Below, piece by piece: positions 15,934-26,400 of a stretch of 52,972 bases of DNA (positions are counted from its first letter, which is position 1; every line of letters begins with the position of its first letter). The notes under the pieces are model-generated. The model did not search any database. It was not told where the DNA came from and was given only the letters and a program-made list of their open reading frames with translations. Source of the stretch: Oscillospiraceae bacterium (GTDB lineage Bacteria > Bacillota > Clostridia > Oscillospirales > Acutalibacteraceae); assembly GCA_015065685.1 (NCBI GenBank), contig SVPU01000010.1:1-52972 (forward strand), written 5' to 3'. Made by a program: the position numbers and the translations under genes.

Positions 15934-17665
15934 TTTCACCTCCCGTGGTTTGTTGCTCGTAAACCTCGCGGTAAATTTCGCTTGTCTTCAAAAGCTCGTC
16001 GTGTTTGCCCAATGCCGAGATTTTGCCGTTATCCATAACAATTATCATATCTGCTTCCTCAACAGAGGCAACACGCTGTGCAATGATAATCTTAGTGGTT
16101 TCGGGAATAAATTCCTTAAAGCCCTTTCGGATTAATGCATCGGTTTTAGTGTCAACCGCGCTTGTGGAGTCATCAAGAATAAGAATTTTTGGTTTTTTAA
16201 GCAGTGCTCGGGCAATGCAAAGACGCTGCTTTTGTCCACCCGAAACATTGGTGCCGCCTTGTTCTATATATGTGTCATATTTGTCATCAAAGGTCTCAAT
16301 AAATTCATCAGCTTGAGCCAATTTGCAAACCGCAACAATTTCTTCATCTGTGGCGTTTTCATTGCCCCAACGAAGATTTTCCTTAATTGTTCCTGAGAAA
16401 AGCTGATTTTTCTGAAGCACCATTGCAACGCTGTTACGAAGGGCATTAAGGTCATAGTTTTTAACATTAACACCGCCAACCAATACTTCACCCTTGGTTG
16501 TATCATAAAGTCGGGGGATAAGCTGAACAAGTGAAGATTTACTCGAGCCCGTTCCGCCTATAATACCAACGGTCATTCCCGATTTAATGTTAAGATTAAT
16601 GTCTTCCAGAGCAAACAGCTCGGCCGTTTCTGAATATTTAAAGCTAACATCACTAAATGAGATGGAGCCATCCTTAACCTCTGTTATGGGGTTTTCGGGG
16701 TTGACAAGCGATGGCTCTTCGTTAAGTACTTCGCAGATACGCTTCATCGATTCAAGGGATATTGTAATCATAACGTAAATCATTGAAAGCATCATAAGCG
16801 ACATAAGAATCTGCACACCGTAAGTCAGCATTGCCGAAATCTGACCAACATCAACCTTTAATCCGCCGCTTGTGATTGTAAGATATGAACCTAAAAATAA
16901 AATCACAACAGTGTTGAAATACATACAAAACTGCATAATAGGTGTGTTTAGCGCTACAATTCTTTCAGCTTTTGTGAAATCCTCTGTTATGCCATCAGCC
17001 GCTTTTGCAAACTTTTGCTTTTCATAATTTTCTCTTGAAAAACCTTTAACCACGCGCATTCCGCGAACATTTTCTTCAATCGATTCATTGAGCTTATCAT
17101 ATTTTTTGAAAACTCTTCTGAAAGCGGGCATTGCTTTTCGGCTCACAAATAAAAGACCGAAAATAAGCACAGGAATAACCACAACAAAGGAAGTGGCAAG
17201 TGCGCCACCCATTGTGTAAGCCATAACAACCGAGAAGATAAACATCATAGGACTTCTTATAGCAGTTCTTATAATCATCATATAAGACATTTGCACATGC
17301 GTTACATCGGTTGTGAGTCTTGTAACAAGAGAGGTGGATGAGAATTTATCAATGTTCGCAAACGAAAAATCTTGAATTTTTATGAACATATCGTGTCGCA
17401 AATTCTTAGCAAAGCCTGAAGAGGCTTTTGCACAGGTGATTGCCGCAATGCCGCCGCAGCAAAGGGAAATGAGAGCCAACGCAATAAGCAAAACTCCGGT
17501 TTTAATAACCGACTCTATCGGTGCACCTGCCTTAATGTTATTCACAAGATCTGCAGTGAAGAAGGGAATTAAAACCTCAATCACAACCTCGCCCATAATA
17601 AAAATAAGTGTGAGAAGGGAAGGCAGTTTATATTCTCTAACACTTTTTATTAATGTTTTAATCAT
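15917..17665 (-). CDS. Heterodimeric ABC exporter subunit with degenerate ATP site
   Basis: 582 residues with six transmembrane helices and one nucleotide-binding domain. Walker A reads GGTGSSKSS, the signature NVSGGQKQR is intact, but Walker B ends ILILDDSTSAVD (Asp where the catalytic Glu normally is) and the H-loop reads IIAQRVAS (Gln for His). This is the pattern of the non-hydrolysing half in asymmetric exporters. The ATG at 17665 follows TATGGAGG and overlaps the MarR stop by eight bases, giving a three-gene operon MarR-ABC-ABC. Confidence 0.9.
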   Translation of the reverse strand: MIKTLIKSVREYKLPSLLTLIFIMGEVVIEVLIPFFTADLVNNIKAGAPIESVIKTGVLLIALALISLCCGGIAAITCAKASSGFAKNLRHDMFIKIQDFSFANIDKFSSTSLVTRLTTDVTHVQMSYMMIIRTAIRSPMMFIFSVVMAYTMGGALATSFVVVIPVLIFGLLFVSRKAMPAFRRVFKKYDKLNESIEENVRGMRVVKGFSRENYEKQKFAKAADGITEDFTKAERIVALNTPIMQFCMYFNTVVILFLGSYLTITSGGLKVDVGQISAMLTYGVQILMSLMMLSMIYVMITISLESMKRICEVLNEEPSLVNPENPITEVKDGSISFSDVSFKYSETAELFALEDINLNIKSGMTVGIIGGTGSSKSSLVQLIPRLYDTTKGEVLVGGVNVKNYDLNALRNSVAMVLQKNQLFSGTIKENLRWGNENATDEEIVAVCKLAQADEFIETFDDKYDTYIEQGGTNVSGGQKQRLCIARALLKKPKILILDDSTSAVDTKTDALIRKGFKEFIPETTKIIIAQRVASVEEADMIIVMDNGKISALGKHDELLKTSEIYREVYEQQTTGGENDENA

Positions 17666-18104
17666 TTTTATCCTCCATATTTGCCGAGAGTTTTTGCATA
17701 ACCTTAAAAAATGTGCCAAGCTCCTCTTGGCTTATTCCTTCACGCAGCCGTTTTTCACGGGCGTTGATTTCTTGGGTTATTCTTTTGTGAAGCTCGATAG
17801 CCTTTTCGGTAAGCACGATTTTTTTAAGGCGAGCATCCTCTTTAACACTCACGCGCTCAATTAGCTCTTTTTGCTCCATTGTTTTTAAAATATTACTTGC
17901 GGTTGAACGCCTGATAGAAAATTTTTCCTCAAAATCCTTTTGGAAAATATCCTTATCTCTGTTTTCATATAAATAGGCAATTGCCCAACCGTTTATGCCT
18001 TTTATGGGGTCAAGCCCCAGCCTTGCGCGCGATTTTTCAACATCCCTTTTAATAAGATTCGAAAGCCTGCGCACAGTAAAGCCAATATCCTTTTCTCTGT
18101 TCAT
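17658..18104 (-). CDS. MarR family transcriptional regulator
   Basis: 148 residues with the MarR winged helix: FSIRRSTASNILKTMEQKELIERV as recognition helix and wing start, then VKEDARLKKIVLTEKAIELHKRI (the D-R--K---LT signature). Members usually repress the efflux genes they sit with and release DNA on binding a phenolic or drug ligand. It is the first gene of the exporter operon. A 14-bp inverted repeat lies just downstream of its own -10 box, which supports autorepression. Confidence 0.9.
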   Translation of the reverse strand: MNREKDIGFTVRRLSNLIKRDVEKSRARLGLDPIKGINGWAIAYLYENRDKDIFQKDFEEKFSIRRSTASNILKTMEQKELIERVSVKEDARLKKIVLTEKAIELHKRITQEINAREKRLREGISQEELGTFFKVMQKLSANMEDKND

Positions 18105-18125
18105 AAAACACCAGATTTCATAATT

Positions 18126-18139
18126 GTTAGTCTGCTAAC
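18126..18139. promoter_or_regulatory. Probable MarR operator
   Basis: GTTAG-TCTG-CTAAC is a perfect 5-bp inverted repeat with a 4-bp centre, one base downstream of the -10 box of the marR promoter. A regulator bound there would block transcription initiation. Confidence 0.6.
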
Positions 18140-18140
18140 T

Positions 18141-18169
18141 ATTATAAAACTATCCCACCCTCATGTCAA
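18141..18169 (-). promoter_or_regulatory. Consensus sigma-A promoter of the marR-ABC operon
   Basis: On the minus strand TTGACA (18164-18169) and TATAAT (18141-18146) are separated by exactly 17 bp. Confidence 0.85.
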
Positions 18170-18212
18170 TAGAAACAGCCCAATTATTTGTTAAATTTTC
18201 ATTAATAAAAAT

Positions 18213-18248
18213 AGTTCCCAATAAGAAACCTCATTTCTATTGGGAACT
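18213..18248 (-). terminator. Terminator after enolase
   Basis: AGTTCCCAATA (from 18213) pairs with TATTGGGAACT (to 18248), with a GAAA/TTTC extension. On the minus strand a T-rich tract follows. Confidence 0.8.
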
Positions 18249-18255
18249 AACGATT

Positions 18256-20131
<1,876 letters not shown>

Positions 20132-20147
20132 AGAAAACTCTCCTTTA

Positions 20148-21362
20148 TTATAGATAATTTAAAAATGCCTCGTGAATAGCTTCAACTGCCTTGTCGGCAT
20201 ATTTAACATCAATAAGAACAGAAATTTTAATTTCGCTTGTTGAAATCATTTGAATATTAATTCCTGCATCGCAAAGTGCTTCAAACATTTTAGAAGCAAC
20301 ACCTGGATGGCTTTCCATACCTGCACCGACGATTGAAACCTTGCTGATGGTTTCATCGATGCTAACTTCTTGGAAATTGAGGCTGCCTTCTAGCGAATCG
20401 ATAGCTTCTTTTGCAAGTAAAGCCTGATCCTTAGGAACGGTGAAGGTAATGTCCTTTGTGCCGTGGCGACCAACCGACTGAAGAATTATATCAACATTTA
20501 CTTTATATTGAGCAAGCTTATTGAATAATTTGAAAGCAATACCGGGGGTATCCTGCAAGCCAACGATAGAGATTCTTGCAACGTTATTGTCCTTTGCAAC
20601 ACCTTTGATTAAAGTTTTTTCCATTTTAACTATCTCCTTTACAATTGTTCCGGGTTTCTTCTCAAGACTTGAAAGAACTTCAAGTTCAACGTTATATTTT
20701 TTAGCCATTTCAACCGAACGGTTATTAAGTACCTGTGCACCCAAGGTTGCAAGCTCAAGCATTTCATCATAACTGATTTCATCCATCTTGCGAGCGTTGG
20801 GAACTTTTCTTGGGTCGGCAGAGTAAACACCGTCAACATCGGTGTAAATCTGGCAAAGGTCGGCCTTTAAAGCAGCTGCCAAAGCTACAGCACTTGTATC
20901 GGAACCACCACGACCAAGGGTTGTTATATCATCATATTTATTAAGGCCTTGGAAGCCTGCCACGATTACAATATTGCGCTTTGCAATTTCATTTTTGATG
21001 CGTTCAGTGTTAATGTTTTTAATGCGTGCAATAGTGTGGTGTGAATCGGTTTGGAAACCTGCTTGCCAACCAAGCAAAGATTTTGCGGGGAAACCTAATT
21101 TTTCAATAGCCATTGCAAGAAGTGAAATTGAAATTTGTTCACCTGCAGAAAGCAACATATCCATCTCACGCTTTGAAGCACCTGTTGGATTGATTTCCAA
21201 CGCTTTTTCAATCAAATCGTCAGTTGTGTCGCCTTGGGCCGAAACAACAACAATAACGTCGTTACCCTCTTTATAATCTTCGATTATTCGGTTAGCAACA
21301 TTAAAAACTCTTTCGGCATTTGCAACAGAAGAGCCACCGAACTTTTTAACAATAAGTGCCAT
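20148..21362 (-). CDS. lysC: Aspartate kinase (monofunctional, ACT domains)
   Basis: 404 residues. The kinase domain starts VKKFGGSSVANAERVFNVA, with GWQAGFQTDS, LGRGGSDTSAVALAAAL and YTDVDGVYSADPRKVPNA in order. Two ACT units follow from about residue 265 (ARISIVGLQDTPGIAFKLFN and SKVSIVGAGMESHPGVASKMF), the usual site for lysine/threonine feedback. It makes aspartyl phosphate, the first step to Lys, Thr, Met and Ile. It lies 19 bases after hom on the same strand. Confidence 0.95.
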   Translation of the reverse strand: MALIVKKFGGSSVANAERVFNVANRIIEDYKEGNDVIVVVSAQGDTTDDLIEKALEINPTGASKREMDMLLSAGEQISISLLAMAIEKLGFPAKSLLGWQAGFQTDSHHTIARIKNINTERIKNEIAKRNIVIVAGFQGLNKYDDITTLGRGGSDTSAVALAAALKADLCQIYTDVDGVYSADPRKVPNARKMDEISYDEMLELATLGAQVLNNRSVEMAKKYNVELEVLSSLEKKPGTIVKEIVKMEKTLIKGVAKDNNVARISIVGLQDTPGIAFKLFNKLAQYKVNVDIILQSVGRHGTKDITFTVPKDQALLAKEAIDSLEGSLNFQEVSIDETISKVSIVGAGMESHPGVASKMFEALCDAGINIQMISTSEIKISVLIDVKYADKAVEAIHEAFLNYL

Positions 21363-21381
21363 ATTCTAAACCTCCAGTAAA

Positions 21382-22614
21382 TTAACACATGGTATGAAGA
21401 ACTTTAATTTCACAGTCTTCAAAATTTTCTAATTTATTAAGCAAATCCTTTTTGGAAATGGGTTGTGTTATAAGCGAAATGGTGTTTTGATATTTATTTT
21501 CAACAAAACTCATTTCGTTATCCATTAAAATTTCAGAGAAGGAATTTTTCATCTTGCCATAATCATTCGATTTAAGGCTAACATAAAATTTCCCGAACTC
21601 ATTATCAGAAGAATCAACATAATTTTCTTCTGCTTCTTCCCAGAAAAGATATTTTCTAGCCTTCAGGTGCTTTGCACAGTCCATAATATCAGCAACAACA
21701 GCGCTTGCAGTGGCTTCCTTGCCTGCGCCCTTGCCGTAGAACATAACTTCTCCTGTTTGGTCGCCATTCACGAGCACGGCATTAAACACACCGTCAACCC
21801 CAGAAATAATCGAACCTCTGCTAACAAGCGTTGGTCTTACACTTGCTTTGATTTTTCCGTTATTAAGCTTTTCTGTGTGTGCGATAAGCTTAATAACATA
21901 TCCAAGAGTATCGGCTGCCTCAACATCACCGAGTGTTATTGCGGTGATGCCTTCGGTGTAAACACTTTCGGGGTAAACATGCTTTCCAAAAGCGAGCGTG
22001 GCTAAAATACAAATTTTTCTGCAAGCATCATGGCCTTCAATGTCGGCAGTGGGGTCTTTTTCGGCATAACCCAACTCTTGCGCTAACCTGAGCGCAGAAT
22101 CAAAATCCATATTATCCACTATCATTTTATTTAAAATAAAGTTTGTTGTTCCGTTTAAAATGCCCGAAATTTCGGTAATCTCATTTGCGGCAAGGCATTG
22201 ACAGATGGGTCTGAGCACAGGAATACCACCGCCTACGCTTGCTTCAAATAAAAAGTTAACATTCTTTTCTTTTGCAATTCTTATAAGCTCAGCGCCCTTT
22301 GCAGCAACCAGCTCTTTGTTTGATGTAACAACACTTTTGCCTGCTTGTAAGCATTTCTTAACGAAATCATAGGCGGGATTGATACCACCCATGGCTTCTG
22401 CCACAATTTGAACATCGCCATCGTTAAGGATGATATTGAAATCTTTTACGAATTTATCGGAATAAGAAAGATTTTCAAAATCGCGCAAATCGAGAATGTA
22501 TTTAACATTAACATCATCTTTAACACTATTGTCAATACGCTCTTTGTGGTGAATTAAAATTTCAGCAACACCTGAGCCTACAACACCGTGTCCCATAATA
22601 GCTACATTAACCAT
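21382..22614 (-). CDS. hom: Homoserine dehydrogenase
   Basis: 410 residues. NAD(P)-binding start VNVAIMGHGVVGSGVAEIL, SNKELVAAKG, then the catalytic core EASVGGGIPVLRPI, GILNGTTNFIL, GYAEKDPTADIEGHDACRKICILA and the C-terminal ACT-like region. It reduces aspartate semialdehyde to homoserine for Thr, Met and Ile. The ATG follows AAGGAGG. First gene of hom-lysC-DUF4364; no lysine riboswitch or T-box was seen in the ~80-base leader. Confidence 0.95.
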   Translation of the reverse strand: MVNVAIMGHGVVGSGVAEILIHHKERIDNSVKDDVNVKYILDLRDFENLSYSDKFVKDFNIILNDGDVQIVAEAMGGINPAYDFVKKCLQAGKSVVTSNKELVAAKGAELIRIAKEKNVNFLFEASVGGGIPVLRPICQCLAANEITEISGILNGTTNFILNKMIVDNMDFDSALRLAQELGYAEKDPTADIEGHDACRKICILATLAFGKHVYPESVYTEGITAITLGDVEAADTLGYVIKLIAHTEKLNNGKIKASVRPTLVSRGSIISGVDGVFNAVLVNGDQTGEVMFYGKGAGKEATASAVVADIMDCAKHLKARKYLFWEEAEENYVDSSDNEFGKFYVSLKSNDYGKMKNSFSEILMDNEMSFVENKYQNTISLITQPISKKDLLNKLENFEDCEIKVLHTMC

Positions 22615-22697
22615 TGTTTCCTCCTTAGCTAATTTAAGGAATATTAGTGAATATATTTTAAATAATATATATAATTATCCAAAATAATATATAGAAC

Positions 22698-22726
22698 ATT
22701 ATATTACAATTTTTTACCAAAATCAA
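22698..22726 (-). promoter_or_regulatory. Sigma-A promoter of the hom operon
   Basis: On the minus strand TTGATT (22721-22726) and a perfect TATAAT (22698-22703) lie 17 bp apart. Confidence 0.7.
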
Positions 22727-22793
22727 TAATAAAAAGCAAGGAATTGCATTTTTTTAAGATAATCACAAAAAAGCAGACTCAGGGGGATACAAA

Positions 22794-23840
22794 TTGGAAC
22801 AAGATACCAAAAAGAAGTTTTTAATAGATGTGTTATTTATTGCGGTTGTTATTTTTTTATGCTTTTTAGGTGGAAAGCTTTTGTTCAAATATATGTTTCC
22901 GTTTATTCCCGCGGTGTTTATTGCGTGGCTTGTTCAAAAACCTGCAGAGTTTATTTCACGCAAAACAAGAATAAAAAAAGAAATTTCGGCGTTGCTTATG
23001 GCACTTTTAAGCTATGCTTTTTTTGCTGTTATTATTTTTGCTGCATTATATTCGGCGATAGTTGGTTCTAAGGAAATTTTAAAATATTTTTCACGGTTTT
23101 CGGGCGAGCTTTCTCTGTTTTTTGAAAGGGCGAAAAACGGATTGTTAAGTGTTTTTAATAATGCTTCTCCTGAACTGATTGAAAAAATAGAAGAAATGAT
23201 TTTTAATGTTTTCAAAAACGCACAAAACAGCTTGTCAAGGCTTTTATCAAGCCTTGCAACCACCACGGCAAAATCGGTTGTAAACATAGCTTTTAACAGC
23301 CTTATAAGCCTTGTTGCTTGCTGTTATATAGCGAAGGATTTTACTAAGCTTATAAAATTTTTAAAAGGTATTTTAAGTGAAAAAATATGCGCTAATATAG
23401 TGAAAATCAAGGAGATTTTAACCGATAGTGTCTTTAAAATAATAAGAGGTTATTTGTTGCTCTTGGCAATAACCTTTGCCGAGCTTTCTTTGGGGTATAT
23501 GCTTCTAAGAGTAAGGTTTTCACTTTTGCTTGCGGCAGCAACAGCGTTGGTTGATTTATTGCCCGTTTTAGGAACGGGAACGGTGCTGATTCCTTGGTCG
23601 GTTTTGGAGTTTGTTTTTGGTAACAGCACAAGGGCAATTCTTGTTTTATTGCTTTATTTTATTGTAACTGTTGTAAGGAATTTTTTAGAGCCGAAAATCA
23701 TTGGCAAAAAAATGGGAATTAACCCGTTGTTTGTGCTTTTTGCTATGTTTTTAGGTATAAAATTCTTTGGTTTCATAGGGGTTATTATACTTCCTTTAAT
23801 ACTCATTGTTACAATAAAATTTTACACCGAGGAAATTTAA
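22794..23840 (+). CDS. ytvI: Sporulation integral membrane protein YtvI (AI-2E transporter fold)
   Basis: 348 residues with about seven or eight membrane segments. The N-terminal hairpin FKYMFPFIPAVFIAWLVQKPAEF and the C-terminal LVDLLPVLGTGTVLIPW, then FLEPKIIGKKMGINPLFVLFAMFLG are the hallmarks of the AI-2E/PerM-type family and its sporulation branch YtvI. It starts at a TTG six bases after AGGGGGA. YtvI is known as a mother-cell sporulation protein, with transport function unresolved. It diverges from hom. Confidence 0.85.
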   Translation: MEQDTKKKFLIDVLFIAVVIFLCFLGGKLLFKYMFPFIPAVFIAWLVQKPAEFISRKTRIKKEISALLMALLSYAFFAVIIFAALYSAIVGSKEILKYFSRFSGELSLFFERAKNGLLSVFNNASPELIEKIEEMIFNVFKNAQNSLSRLLSSLATTTAKSVVNIAFNSLISLVACCYIAKDFTKLIKFLKGILSEKICANIVKIKEILTDSVFKIIRGYLLLLAITFAELSLGYMLLRVRFSLLLAAATALVDLLPVLGTGTVLIPWSVLEFVFGNSTRAILVLLLYFIVTVVRNFLEPKIIGKKMGINPLFVLFAMFLGIKFFGFIGVIILPLILIVTIKFYTEEI

Positions 23841-23847
23841 AATTGGC

Positions 23848-23990
23848 TTGTCAAACAAAGCAGAAAATGCATACAATGTAATGTGTTATAGCCAAAGCAT
23901 TTAAACCCGAACCAGCCTTAAAGGGCTGATTTTAGGCGGCTTTCGGCTTATTCACACACAAAAGGCTATAAGTGAAAAACTTATGCTTTT
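23848..23990 (+). promoter_or_regulatory. Possible promoter and structured leader before the DUF3343-desulfurase pair
   Basis: TTGTCA (23848-23853) and TACAAT (23872-23877), 18 bp apart, could form a promoter. Downstream, TATAGCC (23887-23893) can pair with GGCTATA (23964-23970), AAGCAT (23895-23900) with ATGCTT (23983-23988), CAGCC with GGCTG around 23914-23929, and ATAAGT with ACTTAT near 23968-23983. The first two long-range pairs cross, which would be a pseudoknot or two alternative states. I do not recognise a known riboswitch class. Confidence 0.35.
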
Positions 23991-24015
23991 TAGGTGATTT
24001 TTCGGAGTGAAACGA

Positions 24016-24228
24016 ATGAAAGGGTTAATCATTACAACAGGAAGTATAACACATGCGATAAAGGGAAGAGATTTGCTCAGAAAAAACGGTTTTAAAGCGA
24101 GGATTTCAAAGCGAATATCAGGAAAAAATGCCAATGGCTGCGCCTATGAAATATATGTTGATTCCAATGATTATTCTATAGAAAATCTGCTTTTAAAATC
24201 GGGAATAAAAATTGTTGATATTAATTAA
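24016..24228 (+). CDS. DUF3343 family protein (putative Se/S carrier-like)
   Basis: 70 residues, MKGLIITTGSITHAIKGRD, then LRKNGFKARISKRISGK, NGCAYEIYV and a final strand. The small ferredoxin-like fold with a C-terminal 'xGCAYxIxV' segment fits DUF3343, a family proposed to carry selenium or sulfur and commonly encoded next to a cysteine desulfurase, as here. The ATG at 24016 lies eight bases after GGAG; a GTG at 24007 is the alternative. No selenophosphate synthetase is in the window. Confidence 0.7.
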   Translation: MKGLIITTGSITHAIKGRDLLRKNGFKARISKRISGKNANGCAYEIYVDSNDYSIENLLLKSGIKIVDIN

Positions 24229-24237
24229 ATTAAACTC

Positions 24238-24258
24238 AAAGGGCGTTTTACGCCCTTT
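24238..24258 (+). terminator. Intergenic hairpin between DUF3343 and the desulfurase
   Basis: AAAGGGCG (24238-24245) pairs with CGCCCTTT (24251-24258), followed by only a short T stretch. It may be an attenuating or processing hairpin rather than a full terminator. Confidence 0.5.
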
Positions 24259-24276
24259 TGTAATGTGGGTGATAAA

Positions 24277-25416
24277 ATGATATATTTTGATAATGCGGCA
24301 ACCACAGGCAAAAAGCCCTTGGCGGTAATAAAAACGGTAACGACTGCTCTGCAAGAATATTCGGCAAATCCCGGAAGAAGCGGACACAATTTATCCATAA
24401 AAACGGCAACCGCCGTTTACAATGTGCGTGAAAAGGTGGCGAATTTTTTTGGGGCTTCAGGGGCGGAAAATGTGGTTTTTACGCTCAACTGCACTCAGAG
24501 CATTAACCTTGTTTTAAAGGGCGTTTTAAAAAGAGGCGACCATGTGATAGTTTCTTCACTTGAACATAATGCGGTTATGCGACCGCTAAAAAAAATCGGC
24601 ATTTCATTTGATGTTGCAAAGGTTTCTTTAGAGGATGATGAAAAAACCCTTGAGGCGTTTAAAAATGCGATAAAACCCAACACAAAAATGATTTTTTGCA
24701 CCGCCGCTTCTAATGTTTGCGGCAAGCTTTTGCCGCTTGAAGCGATAGGAAAGCTTTGTCTAAAACGGCATTTATTATTCGGTGTCGATGCGGCTCAAGG
24801 TGCGGGAGTTTTACCTATTAATATGGGTAGAATGAACATAGATTATCTTTGTGTTGCACCCCATAAGGGACTCTATGCACCTATGGGAATTGGCATTTTG
24901 ATTTGCCAAAAGGATATAGAAAACACTATTATTGAGGGCGGCACGGGAACAAACTCTTTAGAGCTGTTTCAGCCTACAATTTTGCCCGAAAAATTCGAGA
25001 GCGGCACGGTGAATGTTCCTGCGATTTTAGGGGTTGGCGCGGGGCTCGAATATGTTGAAAAATTAGGCCTTGATAAAATATACACGCACGAAATGATGCT
25101 TATAAAAAATCTTTATAAAAGCCTTAGCAAAATGGACGAAATAAGGCTTTACACGCCCCCGCCGCAGAAGGATTTATATGCTCCTGTTTTGGCTTTCAAT
25201 TACGGCGATTATAAAAGCGATTATGTGGCGGAATATCTGTCGCAAAACGGCGTTGCGGTGCGGGGAGGATACCATTGCGCACCCATAGCGCACAAGCATT
25301 TGGGAACGCTTGAAAACGGTGCTGTGAGGGTATCGGTGGCCACTTTTAACACAGCAAAAGAAATAGAAAGCCTTGTGCATTTGTTAAACAGTAAAAAAAT
25401 TAGAAAAAAGTTGTAA
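24277..25416 (+). CDS. Cysteine desulfurase family aminotransferase (class V)
   Basis: 379 residues. MIYFDNAATTGKKPLAV at the start, GRSGHNLSIKTA, SLEHNAVMRPL, GVDAAQGAGVLPI and the PLP lysine in CVAPHKGLYAPMG near residue 200 define a class V NifS/CsdA/SufS-like enzyme that releases sulfur (or selenium) from cysteine (or selenocysteine). VRGGYHCAPIAHKHLGT carries a cysteine in the place of the sulfur-accepting residue. The ATG at 24277 follows GGGTGAT. With the upstream DUF3343 carrier it probably forms a sulfur/selenium delivery pair. Confidence 0.88.
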   Translation: MIYFDNAATTGKKPLAVIKTVTTALQEYSANPGRSGHNLSIKTATAVYNVREKVANFFGASGAENVVFTLNCTQSINLVLKGVLKRGDHVIVSSLEHNAVMRPLKKIGISFDVAKVSLEDDEKTLEAFKNAIKPNTKMIFCTAASNVCGKLLPLEAIGKLCLKRHLLFGVDAAQGAGVLPINMGRMNIDYLCVAPHKGLYAPMGIGILICQKDIENTIIEGGTGTNSLELFQPTILPEKFESGTVNVPAILGVGAGLEYVEKLGLDKIYTHEMMLIKNLYKSLSKMDEIRLYTPPPQKDLYAPVLAFNYGDYKSDYVAEYLSQNGVAVRGGYHCAPIAHKHLGTLENGAVRVSVATFNTAKEIESLVHLLNSKKIRKKL

Positions 25417-25491
25417 AAATGGGTTGAATGATTTCTCCTATTATGATAAGATAATAATAGTATAATATATCTTATTAGGGGAGGTTGTGCT

Positions 25492-26400
25492 GTGAACAGC
25501 GTTTTTGATGCGATATATTCGATTTGGAATCAGATTATTTTTGCAATATCAAATCTTAGAATTCCGTTCGATATAATCGATATTCTCGCAATGGCTTATA
25601 TAATTTATAAAGCCATTGGATTTTTGCGCGAAACCCGTGCGGGTCAGCTTGTTAAGGGTCTCGTAATTCTGTTCGTGGTTTATGCTTTGGCAGGATGGTG
25701 GAAATTAGCAACTATTCAGTGGGTGCTTTCACGAGTGGTTGATTCTGCAATTATTGCAGCTGCCGTTATTTTCCAACCCGAGCTTCGCCGTTTGCTTGAG
25801 CGTGTGGGACGAACAAACTTTAGCAAAAGTCAGATTTTTGATAGCAAAACAAATCGGTTGGCTGAATGCATTTCATCTGTGTGTAAGGCTGCGGCAACAA
25901 TGCAGGAAAAACGCATAGGTGCTTTGATTGTTTTTGAACGCACAACCCAGCTTGGTGAAATTATAAACACAGGAACTGTAATAGACGCTGAAAGCTCAGT
26001 TTCAATAATAAACAACATTTTCTTCCCCAAATCCCCTTTGCATGACGGTGCAATGATTATAAGAGAGGGCAGAATTTATGCCGCCGCCTGTATTTTGCCG
26101 CTCACACAAAGGCAGGATATAAGCGCACAGCTTGGCACTCGCCACAGAGCTGCTATCGGTATGACAGAGAATTCTGATGCGGTTGTGCTTGTTGTGTCTG
26201 AAGAAACGGGGATAATTTCCATTGTTTCTAATGGTCAGATAACTCGTAATTACAGCGCAGTTTCAGCCGAAGCCGAGCTTATGAGTATATTGGTTGAGAG
26301 CGATCAGAACAAGAAAGGCAACAATGTTAAGCAAATTATAAATAAGATTTTGCCTAACAAGAAAAGCGGAAAGGATGAGGGTAACGATGAAACTGCTTAA
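25492..26400 (+). CDS. cdaA: Diadenylate cyclase CdaA (c-di-AMP synthase)
   Basis: 302 residues with a hydrophobic N-terminus (about three transmembrane segments, IDILAMAYIIYKAIGFL and VKGLVILFVVYALAGWW). The DAC domain follows, with SPLHDGAMII at about 180-189 and the RHR of LGTRHRAAIG at about 214-223. It joins two ATP into cyclic di-AMP, which controls potassium and cell-wall homeostasis. The start is GTG at 25492, seven bases after GGGGAGG. Its stop overlaps cdaR by 14 bases. Confidence 0.94.
   Translation: MNSVFDAIYSIWNQIIFAISNLRIPFDIIDILAMAYIIYKAIGFLRETRAGQLVKGLVILFVVYALAGWWKLATIQWVLSRVVDSAIIAAAVIFQPELRRLLERVGRTNFSKSQIFDSKTNRLAECISSVCKAAATMQEKRIGALIVFERTTQLGEIINTGTVIDAESSVSIINNIFFPKSPLHDGAMIIREGRIYAAACILPLTQRQDISAQLGTRHRAAIGMTENSDAVVLVVSEETGIISIVSNGQITRNYSAVSAEAELMSILVESDQNKKGNNVKQIINKILPNKKSGKDEGNDETA

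Noticed and set aside
22615-22697. Lysine riboswitch or T-box before hom-lysC
   Set aside because: The leader is only about 80 bases, and neither a T-box core nor the lysine-riboswitch helices are visible.
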